From Roseibium sp. Sym1 (lineage in GTDB: Bacteria; Pseudomonadota; Alphaproteobacteria; Rhizobiales; Stappiaceae), in NCBI RefSeq assembly GCF_027359675.1, contig NZ_CP114786.1, positions 1,054,001-1,118,000 on the forward strand: a stretch of 64,000 nucleotides of DNA. The letters run 5' to 3'. Position numbers and translations under genes: made by a program. Below the pieces are notes generated by a model. It made no database searches. It was not told the origin of the DNA and worked only from the letters and a program-made list of their open reading frames with translations. The first letter of the stretch is position 1. Every line of letters begins with the position of its first letter. Shown piece by piece: positions 34,218-43,005 of the stretch.

Positions 34218-35027
34218 TCAATCCAGGCCGAGCACGTCGGCCATCGAATACAATCCCGGCTTCTGGTCGAAGCCCCACAGGGCTGCCTTGACCGCCCCCC
34301 GTGCAAACAGTTGCCGGTCCTCGGCCCGGTGGGTCAGTTCGAGACGCTCGCCCTCTCCGGCGAGAATGACGGAATGCTCGCCGATCACCGAACCGCCGCG
34401 CAGCGTGGCAAAGCCGATGTCACCGCTTCTGCGCGGATCGGAAATGCCGTCCCGGACCCGTACGGAATGTGCCGCCAGGTCGATGCCGCGCCCTTCGGCC
34501 GCGGCCTCGCCGAGGAGAAGAGCCGTTCCGGACGGCGCATCGACCTTGTGCTTGTGGTGCATTTCCAGAACTTCGATGTCGAAGTCCGCGTCCAGCGCGG
34601 CGGCGGCCCGCCGCACCAGGCTGGCCAGCAAATTCACACCGAGGCTCATGTTTCCGGATTTGACGATACGCGCATGGCGAGCTGCCGCCTTCAGCGGTTC
34701 GTCTTCGCCCGCGCCCCAGCCGGTCGTGCCGATGACATGCACGATCCGGGCCTGCGCGGCCAGTTCCGCAAACCAGAGGCTGGCTGCGGGCGTCGTGAAA
34801 TCGAGAACACCGTCGGCCTGTGCAAAGGCCGTCAAGGGGTCGTCGGTCAGGGACACACCGAGCGCGCCGACACCGGCCAGCTCACCGGCATCCTGACCGA
34901 GAAGATCCGACCCTTCCCGTTCAATGGCCGCAACTACGCCGGCACCCGGCACTTCGGTCACGGCGCGGGTCAAGGCCCGGCCCATCCGGCCACCAGCTCC
35001 CACGATAACCAAGCGCATCTGCCCCAT
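34218..35027 (-). CDS. dapB: 4-hydroxy-tetrahydrodipicolinate reductase
   Basis: NAD(P)H-dependent step of the diaminopimelate/lysine pathway. 269 residues. [20 protein letters not shown] binds the cofactor; the catalytic and substrate segment is [20 protein letters not shown] (H-x-K and SGTA). [20 protein letters not shown] is the conserved C-terminal block. First gene of the dapB-gpmA unit; a strong typical start. Confidence 0.96.
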   Translation of the reverse strand: MGQMRLVIVGAGGRMGRALTRAVTEVPGAGVVAAIEREGSDLLGQDAGELAGVGALGVSLTDDPLTAFAQADGVLDFTTPAASLWFAELAAQARIVHVIGTTGWGAGEDEPLKAAARHARIVKSGNMSLGVNLLASLVRRAAAALDADFDIEVLEMHHKHKVDAPSGTALLLGEAAAEGRGIDLAAHSVRVRDGISDPRRSGDIGFATLRGGSVIGEHSVILAGEGERLELTHRAEDRQLFARGAVKAALWGFDQKPGLYSMADVLGLD

Positions 35028-35451
35028 CGGCTTCCCCTCGTCTAATCACCGGTTGGGGGTATACCAGTTTCACCGGTGGAGGCAAACGCCTGTTCTGCCT
35101 CCGGGTGGCAATGGAAGGATTAGATATTACTGTAAAATATTACCATGTCCATTTGCGCAGTTCATGGCTGAACTCAAGTTGATTCAAACCTCTATCGGGT
35201 CGACTTTCATCCAATCAATTCATGAAAGATAAACTTCGTGCAGTTAGCCTAGAGATGAAACTTTCCTAATCTTACAATTGCGAGCCACGATCAAGATTTC
35301 ATGATAGCATGATCGAAATCACACGGTCCGGTACAGTCTGGTTTGCTCTTGGACAATTGGAGCTAGGGTCAGGACTCATTAATTTGATCGAAATGGCATT
35401 AAACCTGCCCAAGGCCACGGACATGCAAACGGACTGCTCGGGAGTGCTTCA
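35028..35451. other. AT-rich intergenic region between dapB and the GGDEF-EAL gene (424 bp)
   Basis: Divergent promoter region with low GC for this window. It contains GGAGGCA/TGCCTCC, a small inverted repeat near 35080-35100. GATTTC/GAAATC half-sites lie at 35295-35320, and a single transposon-like end at 35363-35388 (separate entry). No gene is supported. Confidence 0.55.
35363..35388. mobile_element. Solitary relic of a MITE/IS terminal repeat
   Basis: CTAGGGTCAGGACTCATTAA closely matches the terminal repeat of the 270-bp element at 12328-12597 (CTAGGGTACGGACYCATTAA); the difference is CA for AC in the middle, plus drift beyond. No partner end in inverted orientation is found within the next few hundred bases, so this looks like a remnant. 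It is 64 bp upstream of the GGDEF-EAL start. Confidence 0.5.
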
Positions 35452-38205
35452 TTGAAAGCCCGTTTTTCCATACCGTTCAGCCGACTCGTCATGGCCCTGT
35501 TTGCGTTCGGTCTGATTGGGACGGCAATCGCCCTGTTCTGGATAACGCATCTCGGCAGTCTTTCGATCGCGGAACACGAGATAGCCCGCAGCGCCAAGTC
35601 AAAGGCGACCCTGGCCAGGCTCGTTTTCACACAGCATCTTGACCAGCTCGAAACGCAAATCCGCACGATCGCGGCCAATCCGGATATTCGAGCGGCCTTG
35701 AAGGCCAACGACAAGGTCACGGCAAAGCAGATCGTCGAAAGAGCCTCGGAGGGGCTGACCAGCGCCGTGCTCGACATTCTGCTGATCGATCATTCCGAGG
35801 AACCCGGATGGGTTAACGGCAGCCTGGGCCTGATCGACATCCGCAACCAGTTGCCTTCAGGCATACGCGCCGCCATGCCGCCGGATATCTGGGTCACCTA
35901 CGCCAACCATTCGGGCAATCCTGTGGAGGTGACCGCGGCCATGTCGACACCTGTCCTGGATCCGGTAACCGGCCTGGCACTCGGAAAGATCTATGGCGGC
36001 ACGACGGTAACGGATTCCTTCTCCCTTCCCGGCGTCCTTGCGAAGATCCTGAAGGTCGAGGACCTGGCTCTCTATCATGACAATCATGTGGTCGCCGGGC
36101 TCGGCGACCTGACAACGGAAGATCTTCCGCCGACGCTCCTGCAAACGCCTGACAGCGTTTCCTATATGCTGAAGGAAGACCACCTCTACGTCTACGCGCC
36201 GCTTATGCAGAGCCTGGACGGCCACATGATGGCCGCGGTCGTGAAGCAGCCCGTCGACACGCTCCAGAAGGTGGAGGAAACCTACAGCAAGCTGTTCACG
36301 CCTTTCCTGCTCTATACCGCCATCCTGGCAATCGGCGCGGCGTTCCTGGTGAACCGGATTACCAGCGCCGGCCTTGGCCGGTTGCTATCCTATGCCATGA
36401 GCCTGCGGCAAGACCGCCTGGTTTCGCCGCCCTCGCAAGGTTTCATCACGGAGTTCAACAAGCTGGCCTCCATGTTCCAGGCCGCGTTTGAGGCAATGCG
36501 CGAACGCGATGCCCAGTTCAAGGACATGATCGACGGATCCCTTCACGGTGTGCTTGTGCATGCCAATCACCGGATCCTCTACGTCAACGACGCGCTTTTG
36601 CAAACGCTGGGATACCAGTCCGGCGACCCGAGCCAGCTCGTCGGCGCGCCCACGCTTGCCATCTATGCCCCCGAGGAGCGTGACCGGCTGAACAGCTACT
36701 ACAATTTGCGTGACAAGGGAGGCGCGCCCAGGGCCTACGAGGTGAAGGGATTGCGAAAAGACGGCACGACCGTCTGGCTGGAGCAGCATGTCCGGATCAC
36801 CGAATGGCGCGGCGAGAACGCCTTTTATGCAACGATCTCCGATATCAGCGAGCGCAAGCGCCAGGAGGAACTGGCCACCAAGAACGCGAATTTCGACATC
36901 CTGACCGGCTTGCCGAACCGGCGCCTCCTGATGGACAGGCTCCGTCAGGCCATCCAGCGCAGCAAGCATTTCGGGGAGCTGACCGCGTTGATGATCCTCG
37001 ATCTGGACCGGTTCAAGACCGTGAACGACACCTATGGGCCGAAAGCCGGGGACTGCGTGATCGAGGCGATCGCCGCCAGACTGACGGAAACGCTCGGTGC
37101 CGACCAGACGGTCGCCCGCATGGGTGGCGACGAATTCGCGATCATCCTGTCCAATCCCGAGGACCGCTGGCAGATCGAACAATGTGCCAAGGATATCCTG
37201 GCCGTGATTGCCGAGCCCATCACCCTGGACAACGGAGCCAGGATCGTCATGGACGGCAGCCTGGGCATCACGTTGACCCCCAATGACGGAACGGACGACG
37301 AAGCCCTGCTGCTACAGGCCGATACAAGCATGTTCCAGGCGAAAACCGACAGCGGCTCCAGTTATCGCTTCTTTGCCACCCGGATGAATGAACAGACCGC
37401 CCGGGCTGGCCAGATCGAAATCTCCCTGCGCCAGGCCCTCGAAAAAGGTGCGTTGCACCTGAACTACCAGCCGATTGTCGACTATTCGAAGAACCGGGTT
37501 GTGAGCTGCGAGTGCCTGGCGCGCTGGAACGATCCTCAACTGGGAACCGTGACCCCGGCCGAATTCATCAAGATTGCGGAAGAATGCGGGCTCATTATTC
37601 CGCTCGGCGAATGGGTGCTGCGGGAGGCCTGCGGCTTTTACCATGCCTGCAACCGCAACGGCCTCCAGCTGGACGCCATAAGCGTCAACATCTCGCCCCG
37701 CCAGTGCCGGGATGCCGGCTTCCTCGAGCGGCTGAAGGCAATTCTCGCGGACATGGAAATGGATCCTGCCCGCCTTCAGCTCGAAATCACCGAAAACGTG
37801 ATGTTTGACGACCAGCGCGTCAATCCGATCGAAATCCTCGAATCCATCAGCGAACTCGGCATCAAGATCTCGCTCGACGATTTCGGAACCGGGTTTTCGT
37901 CCCTGAACTACCTGAAGCGGCTGCCGATCGACACGCTCAAGATCGACAGGTCCTTCATCATGGGGCTGGAACGGGACAAGGACGGGCAGGCCCTGGTTCA
38001 GGCAATCATTTCGATGGCGCATTCGCTCGGCATCGAAGTGGTCTGCGAAGGTGCTGAAACGCAGGAACAATGTGACCTGATCCAGTCCTTCGGCTGCTCC
38101 TATATCCAGGGTTACAGCCTCGCAAGGCCCATGCCCGGTGTCGACTTCCAGCGTTTCCTCGCAGAAACGAACGGCATCAAATCCGTGGCGGTGCGGGCCG
38201 GGTAG
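35452..38205 (+). CDS. PAS-GGDEF-EAL c-di-GMP enzyme with periplasmic sensor
   Basis: 917 residues. Helix 9-31, a periplasmic sensor of about 245 residues, helix 282-303, PAS domain (about 356-472), GGDEF domain with DPLTGLPNRR-like ILTGLPNRRLLMDRLRQAIQ and MGGDEFAIIL (about 556), then EAL with ECLARW (686) and DDFGTGFSSLNYL (808). Both domains look catalytically complete; the EAL triplet is ECL. No RxxD I-site precedes GGDEF. The start is TTG 35452, with GGGAG eight bases upstream; later ATGs would cut into the first helix. Net activity cannot be told from sequence. Confidence 0.93.
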   Translation: MKARFSIPFSRLVMALFAFGLIGTAIALFWITHLGSLSIAEHEIARSAKSKATLARLVFTQHLDQLETQIRTIAANPDIRAALKANDKVTAKQIVERASEGLTSAVLDILLIDHSEEPGWVNGSLGLIDIRNQLPSGIRAAMPPDIWVTYANHSGNPVEVTAAMSTPVLDPVTGLALGKIYGGTTVTDSFSLPGVLAKILKVEDLALYHDNHVVAGLGDLTTEDLPPTLLQTPDSVSYMLKEDHLYVYAPLMQSLDGHMMAAVVKQPVDTLQKVEETYSKLFTPFLLYTAILAIGAAFLVNRITSAGLGRLLSYAMSLRQDRLVSPPSQGFITEFNKLASMFQAAFEAMRERDAQFKDMIDGSLHGVLVHANHRILYVNDALLQTLGYQSGDPSQLVGAPTLAIYAPEERDRLNSYYNLRDKGGAPRAYEVKGLRKDGTTVWLEQHVRITEWRGENAFYATISDISERKRQEELATKNANFDILTGLPNRRLLMDRLRQAIQRSKHFGELTALMILDLDRFKTVNDTYGPKAGDCVIEAIAARLTETLGADQTVARMGGDEFAIILSNPEDRWQIEQCAKDILAVIAEPITLDNGARIVMDGSLGITLTPNDGTDDEALLLQADTSMFQAKTDSGSSYRFFATRMNEQTARAGQIEISLRQALEKGALHLNYQPIVDYSKNRVVSCECLARWNDPQLGTVTPAEFIKIAEECGLIIPLGEWVLREACGFYHACNRNGLQLDAISVNISPRQCRDAGFLERLKAILADMEMDPARLQLEITENVMFDDQRVNPIEILESISELGIKISLDDFGTGFSSLNYLKRLPIDTLKIDRSFIMGLERDKDGQALVQAIISMAHSLGIEVVCEGAETQEQCDLIQSFGCSYIQGYSLARPMPGVDFQRFLAETNGIKSVAVRAG

Positions 38206-38210
38206 GAACA

Positions 38211-38240
38211 ACAAAAAACGGGGACCCGAAGGTCCCCGTT
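38211..38240 (-). terminator. Rho-independent terminator of pnp
   Basis: Perfect repeat AACGGGGACC / GGTCCCCGTT around CGAA, followed on the minus strand by TTTTTTGTTG. It lies between the convergent GGDEF-EAL and pnp genes and could also stop the rightward transcript, though the T-run is weak on that side. Confidence 0.92.
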
Positions 38241-38263
38241 TCCGGAAGTCATGCAGAAGACGC

Positions 38264-40402
38264 TTATTCCGCGTCTTCGCGTTCTTTCTTCTCGATTTCC
38301 TTGCCGGTCTCCTGGTCGACGACCTTCATGGACAGGCGAACCTTGCCACGCTCGTCGAAGCCCATCAGCTTGACCCAGACCTTGTCGCCTTCCTTGACCA
38401 CGTCGGTGACCTTGGCGACTTTCTTCGGAGCCAGCTGGGAGATGTGAACCAGACCGTCCTTGGCACCAAAGAAGTTCACGAAGGCGCCGAAATCGACGCA
38501 TTTCACGACGGTGCCCTCGTAGATCACGCCCACTTCCGGCTCGGCGGCAATGGAGTTGATCCAGTTGACGGCAGCCTTGATGGCCTTGCCGTCCGCGGAG
38601 GCGATCTTGACGGTGCCGTCGTCCTCGATGTTGACCTTGGCACCGGTCTTCTCGACGATCTCGCGGATGACCTTGCCGCCGGAACCGATGACTTCACGGA
38701 TCTTGTCGACCGGAATCTTCATCACTTCGATACGCGGTGCATGCTCGCCGAGCTCGGCACGGGCCTCGGTGATGGCGTTGGACATCTCACCCAGGATATG
38801 GATGCGGCCGTCCTTGGCCTGGCCCAGAGCGACCTTCATGATCTCTTCGGTGATGCCGTCGATCTTGATGTCCATCTGCAGCGCGGTGATGCCGTTCTCG
38901 GAACCGGCCACCTTGAAGTCCATGTCGCCGAGATGATCCTCGTCACCGAGAATGTCGGACAGGACAGCAAACCGGTCGCCTTCCTTGATCAGGCCCATGG
39001 CGATGCCGGCCACCGGGGACTTCAGCGGAACGCCTGCATCCATCAGCGCCAGCGAGGTGCCGCAGACGGTTGCCATGGAGGACGAGCCGTTGGACTCGGT
39101 GATCTCGGAGACGACACGGACAGTGTACGGGAACTCGTGATGCGCCGGCATCATCGGGTTGATCGCACGCCAAGCCAGCTTGCCGTGACCGATTTCGCGG
39201 CGCCCCGGGGAGCCCATACGGCCGGTTTCACCGACCGAATAGGGCGGGAAGTTGTAGTGCAGCATGAAGTGCGCCTTGATGGTGCCTTCCAGCAGGTCGA
39301 CGAACTGCTCGTCTTCGCCGGTGCCGAGGGTGGAAACGACCAGGCCCTGGGTTTCACCGCGGGTGAACAGCGACGAACCGTGGGCGCGCGGCAGGATGCC
39401 GACTTCCGACGTGATCGCTCGGACCGTGGACAGGTCACGGCCGTCGATGCGCGAACCGGTGTCCAGGATGTTGCCACGAACGATTTCCGCTTCCAGCTTC
39501 TTGAACTGGTCGCCGAGCACGTTGGCTTCGACCGCCTCGCCTTCGGCGGCGTTGGTGATCAGGGCCTCGACGACCTTCGCCTTGGCGGCGTCCACCGCAT
39601 TCTTGCGCTCGGTCTTCGAGGTGATCTTGTAGGCTTCGGCGACTTCACCGGCAGCCATGGACTTGATCTTGGCGAACAGCTCGGAATGATCCGGCAGGGA
39701 CAGTTCGCGCGGTTCCTTGGCAGCGGTCTCTGCCAGCTTGATGATCGCATCGATCACCGGCTGGAAACCTCGGTGACCGAACATCACCGCGCCGAGCATG
39801 GTGTCTTCGTCCAGTTCCTTGGCTTCCGATTCCACCATCAGGACGGCGTCGCCGGTTCCGGCAACGACCAGGTCCAGCGAGGACTCGGGCATGTCGTCAA
39901 CCAGCGGGTTGAGAACGTATTCGCCGTTGATGTAGCCGACGCGGGCACCGCCGATCGGGCCCATGAACGGCACACCGGAAATCGTCAGGGCCGCGGAGGA
40001 CGCGACCATCGCCAGGATGTCCGGCGCATTTTCCAGATCGTGCGACAGCACGGTGATGACCACCTGGGTGTCGTTCTTGTAGCCGTCGGCGAACAGCGGA
40101 CGGATCGGACGGTCGATCAGGCGGGAGGTCAGGGTCTCGTGCTCGGACGGACGGCCTTCGCGCTTGAAGAAGCCACCAGGGATCTTGCCGGCCGCATAGG
40201 CCTTTTCCTGGTAGTTCACGGTGAGCGGGAAGAAATCCTGGCCCGGCCGGGGTTCCTTGGCGGACACGACGGTCGCCAGGACCTTGGTTTCGCCATAGGT
40301 CGCCATCACGGCGCCGTCAGCCTGACGGGCAACCTTGCCCGTTTCGAGCACGAGCGGACGTCCGCCCCACTCGACTTCTACACGATGAATGTTGAACATC
40401 AT
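38264..40402 (-). CDS. pnp: Polyribonucleotide nucleotidyltransferase (PNPase)
   Basis: Phosphorolytic 3'-5' exoribonuclease of mRNA decay. 712 residues. Two RNase PH-like cores ([20 protein letters not shown] and [20 protein letters not shown]), then a KH domain ([20 protein letters not shown]) and an S1 domain ([20 protein letters not shown]). Starts [17 protein letters not shown]. Last gene of the translation/RNA cluster, downstream of rpsO, the standard order. Confidence 0.98.
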   Translation of the reverse strand: MMFNIHRVEVEWGGRPLVLETGKVARQADGAVMATYGETKVLATVVSAKEPRPGQDFFPLTVNYQEKAYAAGKIPGGFFKREGRPSEHETLTSRLIDRPIRPLFADGYKNDTQVVITVLSHDLENAPDILAMVASSAALTISGVPFMGPIGGARVGYINGEYVLNPLVDDMPESSLDLVVAGTGDAVLMVESEAKELDEDTMLGAVMFGHRGFQPVIDAIIKLAETAAKEPRELSLPDHSELFAKIKSMAAGEVAEAYKITSKTERKNAVDAAKAKVVEALITNAAEGEAVEANVLGDQFKKLEAEIVRGNILDTGSRIDGRDLSTVRAITSEVGILPRAHGSSLFTRGETQGLVVSTLGTGEDEQFVDLLEGTIKAHFMLHYNFPPYSVGETGRMGSPGRREIGHGKLAWRAINPMMPAHHEFPYTVRVVSEITESNGSSSMATVCGTSLALMDAGVPLKSPVAGIAMGLIKEGDRFAVLSDILGDEDHLGDMDFKVAGSENGITALQMDIKIDGITEEIMKVALGQAKDGRIHILGEMSNAITEARAELGEHAPRIEVMKIPVDKIREVIGSGGKVIREIVEKTGAKVNIEDDGTVKIASADGKAIKAAVNWINSIAAEPEVGVIYEGTVVKCVDFGAFVNFFGAKDGLVHISQLAPKKVAKVTDVVKEGDKVWVKLMGFDERGKVRLSMKVVDQETGKEIEKKEREDAE

Positions 40403-40728
40403 CTGTCCTTACAGCTTTCTGCCCGGCCCGGCTGCTTTCGGTACAGCACATGGATCCAGGCACATTCCCGGTCGGCCCCGGATGGGCCGGTTACCGGCGG
40501 ACAGGTCACGGGCAAGACAACGGGCTGCTTTCGACGCTTTTTGCGGAAAGGAGCCGGCAATCCTGCCCCATGACATGTCACGAGGTTTCTATAGAGCGTT
40601 TGCAGTCAAATGGAAACGCTCAATCAGCGAATTCATAAGCGAAGACCTTGACCGGCTTCACCTGTATCGCCTGCATAGAAAAACGCGGCGGGCCCTGGGG
40701 CCCACCGCGTCTTCAAACGTCTGCGGTC
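40403..40728. other. rpsO-pnp intergenic region (326 bp)
   Basis: Contains the rpsO terminator at 40680-40710 and a short palindrome, GAGCGTTT (40594-40601) with AAACGCTC (40614-40621). pnp needs its own promoter or read-through; no clear -35/-10 pair is visible. The region also corresponds to the pnp leader, where autoregulatory processing occurs in other bacteria. No gene. Confidence 0.5.
40680..40710 (-). terminator. Rho-independent terminator of rpsO
   Basis: On the minus strand ACGCGGTGGGCCC and GGGCCCGCCGCGT form a strong hairpin followed by TTTTTC, just after the rpsO stop at 40729. Confidence 0.85.
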
Positions 40729-40998
40729 TTAGCGGCGAATGCCAAGACGCTCGAGGAGCGACTTGTAACGCTCTTCGCTCTTGCCGCGCGTGTAGTCCAG
40801 CAGGGACCGGCGCTGCGCAACCATCTTCAGGAGACCGCGGCGGGAGTGGTTGTCCTTGCCATGGCCCTTGAAGTGTTCGGTCAGGTTGTTGATGCGCTCG
40901 GTCAGGATGGCGATCTGGACTTCCGGGGAACCGGTGTCGCCTTCGCTGGTCGCGAATTCCTTGATGAGCTCAGCTTTACGCTCTGCAGTAATCGACAT
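40729..40998 (-). CDS. rpsO: 30S ribosomal protein S15
   Basis: 89 residues, exact family length. [60 protein letters not shown] and the C-terminus LLERLGIRR are diagnostic. It binds 16S rRNA early in small-subunit assembly. 207 bp after truB and followed by its own terminator. Confidence 0.98.
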   Translation of the reverse strand: MSITAERKAELIKEFATSEGDTGSPEVQIAILTERINNLTEHFKGHGKDNHSRRGLLKMVAQRRSLLDYTRGKSEERYKSLLERLGIRR

Positions 40999-41205
40999 CG
41001 CTCTTTCCTTTCAAAGAGTGGGGTCCGTTGACCGGACACGTTGAACTGCCCGAAGGCCTGATCCGGATGTCTCCAGAGCCGAGATGTCGTTCAGCAAAGG
41101 GTCTTTCCGGACGAATTGGACATCAGTGCCCAATGGCGGCGGTATATGGCAGAAAACAGCGAGAAAATCCAGCAGTTTCTCAAGCTTTCGAACCATGCCC
41201 GAAAC

Positions 41206-42150
41206 TCACAAATGGAATACCCTCGTCGGCTGGAAACGGCCCTTGTCAATTGAACCGATGGCGACGGGCACATTGGCGTGGCTGGCGAAGGCGACCCCGG
41301 TGTTGAGCGGCGCCTCGCGTCCCCTGAGCAGCACGGCCATGCCCTTGCGGATCTTGGCGGCATCGTCGAGCGAGACCGGAATCTCGAGCAGGGCATCCAT
41401 GGCCTCGCGCACAGGCAGGACAAATTCCTCCACCAGCGCATCGATGCCTTCGCCTTCGTCCTGCTCTTCCGCAGCTTCGAGCAGTTCGTCGAAGGCCACC
41501 AGATCTTCCTCGCCGAACGGGCCGACCAGCAGGCGGCGCAGTTCTGTGACATGGCCGCACGTGCCGAGACGGCGGCCGAGGTCGCGGGCGAGCGCCCGCA
41601 CATAGGTGCCCTTGCCGCATTCGGCCTCGAAAACGGCCCGGTTCACGTCCGGGCATTCCACGAGATCCAGCCGGTGCACATCGATCGGGCGGGCCTCAAG
41701 CTCGACGTCCTCGCCGTCACGGGCGAGATCATAGGCGCGTTCGCCGGCCACCTTGATGGCGGAGAATTTGGGCGGCACCTGCAGGATCGTGCCGACAAAC
41801 TCACCGAGCACTTCCGAAATGGCCGGGGCATCCGGACGCACATCGGAGGTCGCGATGACCTCGCCTTCGGTATCGTCGGTGTTGGTCTCCGTGCCCCAGG
41901 TCACCTCGAAGCGGTAGACCTTGCGGCCGTCCATGACAAACGGCACGGTCTTGGTGGCTTCGCCGAAGGCGACCGGCAACAGGCCGGAAGCGCGCGGGTC
42001 GAGCGTGCCGGCGTGGCCAACCTTCTGCGGCGAGAAGATCCGCTTGATACGCCCGAGTGCCTCGTTGGAGGTGATGCCGTAGGGCTTGTCGAGCACCAGC
42101 CAGCCGTTGATGGCGTTCTTTTTTCTTTTGACCTGCTTCTGCCGTGCCAT
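41206..42150 (-). CDS. truB: tRNA pseudouridine(55) synthase
   Basis: Makes pseudouridine 55 in the tRNA T-loop. 314 residues. GWLVLDKPYGITSNEALGRI opens the domain; the catalytic Asp is in GHAGTLDPRASGLLPVAFGE; GTYVRALARDLGRRLGTCGH follows. The N-terminus has a basic extension (MARQKQVKRKKNAI). Downstream of rbfA with a repeat in the gap. Confidence 0.97.
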   Translation of the reverse strand: MARQKQVKRKKNAINGWLVLDKPYGITSNEALGRIKRIFSPQKVGHAGTLDPRASGLLPVAFGEATKTVPFVMDGRKVYRFEVTWGTETNTDDTEGEVIATSDVRPDAPAISEVLGEFVGTILQVPPKFSAIKVAGERAYDLARDGEDVELEARPIDVHRLDLVECPDVNRAVFEAECGKGTYVRALARDLGRRLGTCGHVTELRRLLVGPFGEEDLVAFDELLEAAEEQDEGEGIDALVEEFVLPVREAMDALLEIPVSLDDAAKIRKGMAVLLRGREAPLNTGVAFASHANVPVAIGSIDKGRFQPTRVFHL

Positions 42151-42212
42151 GTCGGGTCCGTATAGATCTGTCGAAAGTTTGGCATCTGGAAGCGATGTGC
42201 TTCCTAGGCTTC

Positions 42213-42321
42213 GTCATTGCCGGACCTGATCCGGCAATCCATGCCGTTTCCTCGCCTAAAGCCAAGGCTTATCGAACGGAAACGCTCAGGCATGGATCCC
42301 GTGGTCAAGCCATGAGATGAC
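42213..42321. repeat. Family C fold-back repeat, copy 1 (rbfA-truB gap)
   Basis: Opens GTCATTGCCGGACCTGATCC and closes CAAGCCATGAGATGAC. CCGGACCTGATCCGG is itself near-palindromic, and ATCCATG near the left pairs with CATGGAT near the right. A copy with the same order is at 42816-42924, so the pair brackets rbfA. This GTCAT...ATGAC format is widespread in alphaproteobacterial intergenic regions. Confidence 0.75.
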
Positions 42322-42356
42322 GTCAATGAAATATTCGCGCACGGTTGGTTGCGCGC

Positions 42357-42764
42357 CTATTCCTCTTCGTCCGCGCCGAGATCCCGCGCGACATCGGGGG
42401 AATGCAGCAGCGTGCCGATGCGGTCGTCGTCGTCGAAACGGGTATCGAGCACGAAACGCAGGTCGGGCATGTATTTCATGGTCAGCCGGCGGGAGACCTG
42501 GCCGCGCAAGTACTTGGCACTGCGGTTGAGCGCTTTTTCGACCTTCTCCGCGTCCTTGCCGCCAAGCGGCATCACCAGGCAGGTGGCGAGCCTGAGGTCG
42601 GGCGTCATGCGCACTTCCGGGATGGTGATGATCACGCCGTCCAGATCCGGATCGGAAAAGCGGCCGCGTGTCAGAATGTCGGACAGTTCCTTGCGCACCG
42701 TCTCGCCGACCTTGAGCTGGCGCTGCGACGGGCCACGGCTGTCGTTTCCGTGTTGTCTTGCCAT
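42357..42764 (-). CDS. rbfA: 30S ribosome-binding factor RbfA
   Basis: KH-fold maturation factor of the small subunit. 135 residues from ATG 42764. RQLKVGETVRKELSDILTRG, EVRMTPDLRLATCLVMPL and LRFVLDTRFDDDDRIGTLL match the family. The frame stays open upstream through a repeat to 42911, but those codons are repeat-derived. It sits between infB and truB, each gap holding a family C repeat. Confidence 0.96.
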   Translation of the reverse strand: MARQHGNDSRGPSQRQLKVGETVRKELSDILTRGRFSDPDLDGVIITIPEVRMTPDLRLATCLVMPLGGKDAEKVEKALNRSAKYLRGQVSRRLTMKYMPDLRFVLDTRFDDDDRIGTLLHSPDVARDLGADEEE

Positions 42765-42815
42765 TGTTGTTGTCCTTGCCTCGCTGGCCAAACGGCTTGC
42801 CCGAAAACGGGCATC

Positions 42816-42924
42816 GTCCCTGCCGGACCTGATCCAGCAATCCATGCGGTTGCCTTGCCTTAAACCAGATCTCCGATCTGTCCGGCGCAAGGGCATGGAT
42901 GCCATGGTCAAGCCATGGCATGAC
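42816..42924. repeat. Family C fold-back repeat, copy 2 (infB-rbfA gap)
   Basis: Opens GTCCCTGCCGGACCTGATCC and closes CAAGCCATGGCATGAC; the inner AATCCATG pairs with GGCATGGAT. It matches copy 1 over both arms and differs in the middle (CAGATCTCCGATCTG forms a separate small hairpin here). Confidence 0.75.
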
Positions 42925-43005
42925 GAAGAAGTCCATGACCAAATACAGCGTCAGCGGCTCACCTGAATAAGCCGCTGACCTCAATTTCAATTTGTTTGAC
43001 GCCCC

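Noticed and set aside
38138..40573. 811-codon open frame opposite pnp
   Set aside because: It lies exactly antisense to the certain pnp gene, has no domain or ribosome-binding site, and is explained by codon bias in GC-rich DNA.
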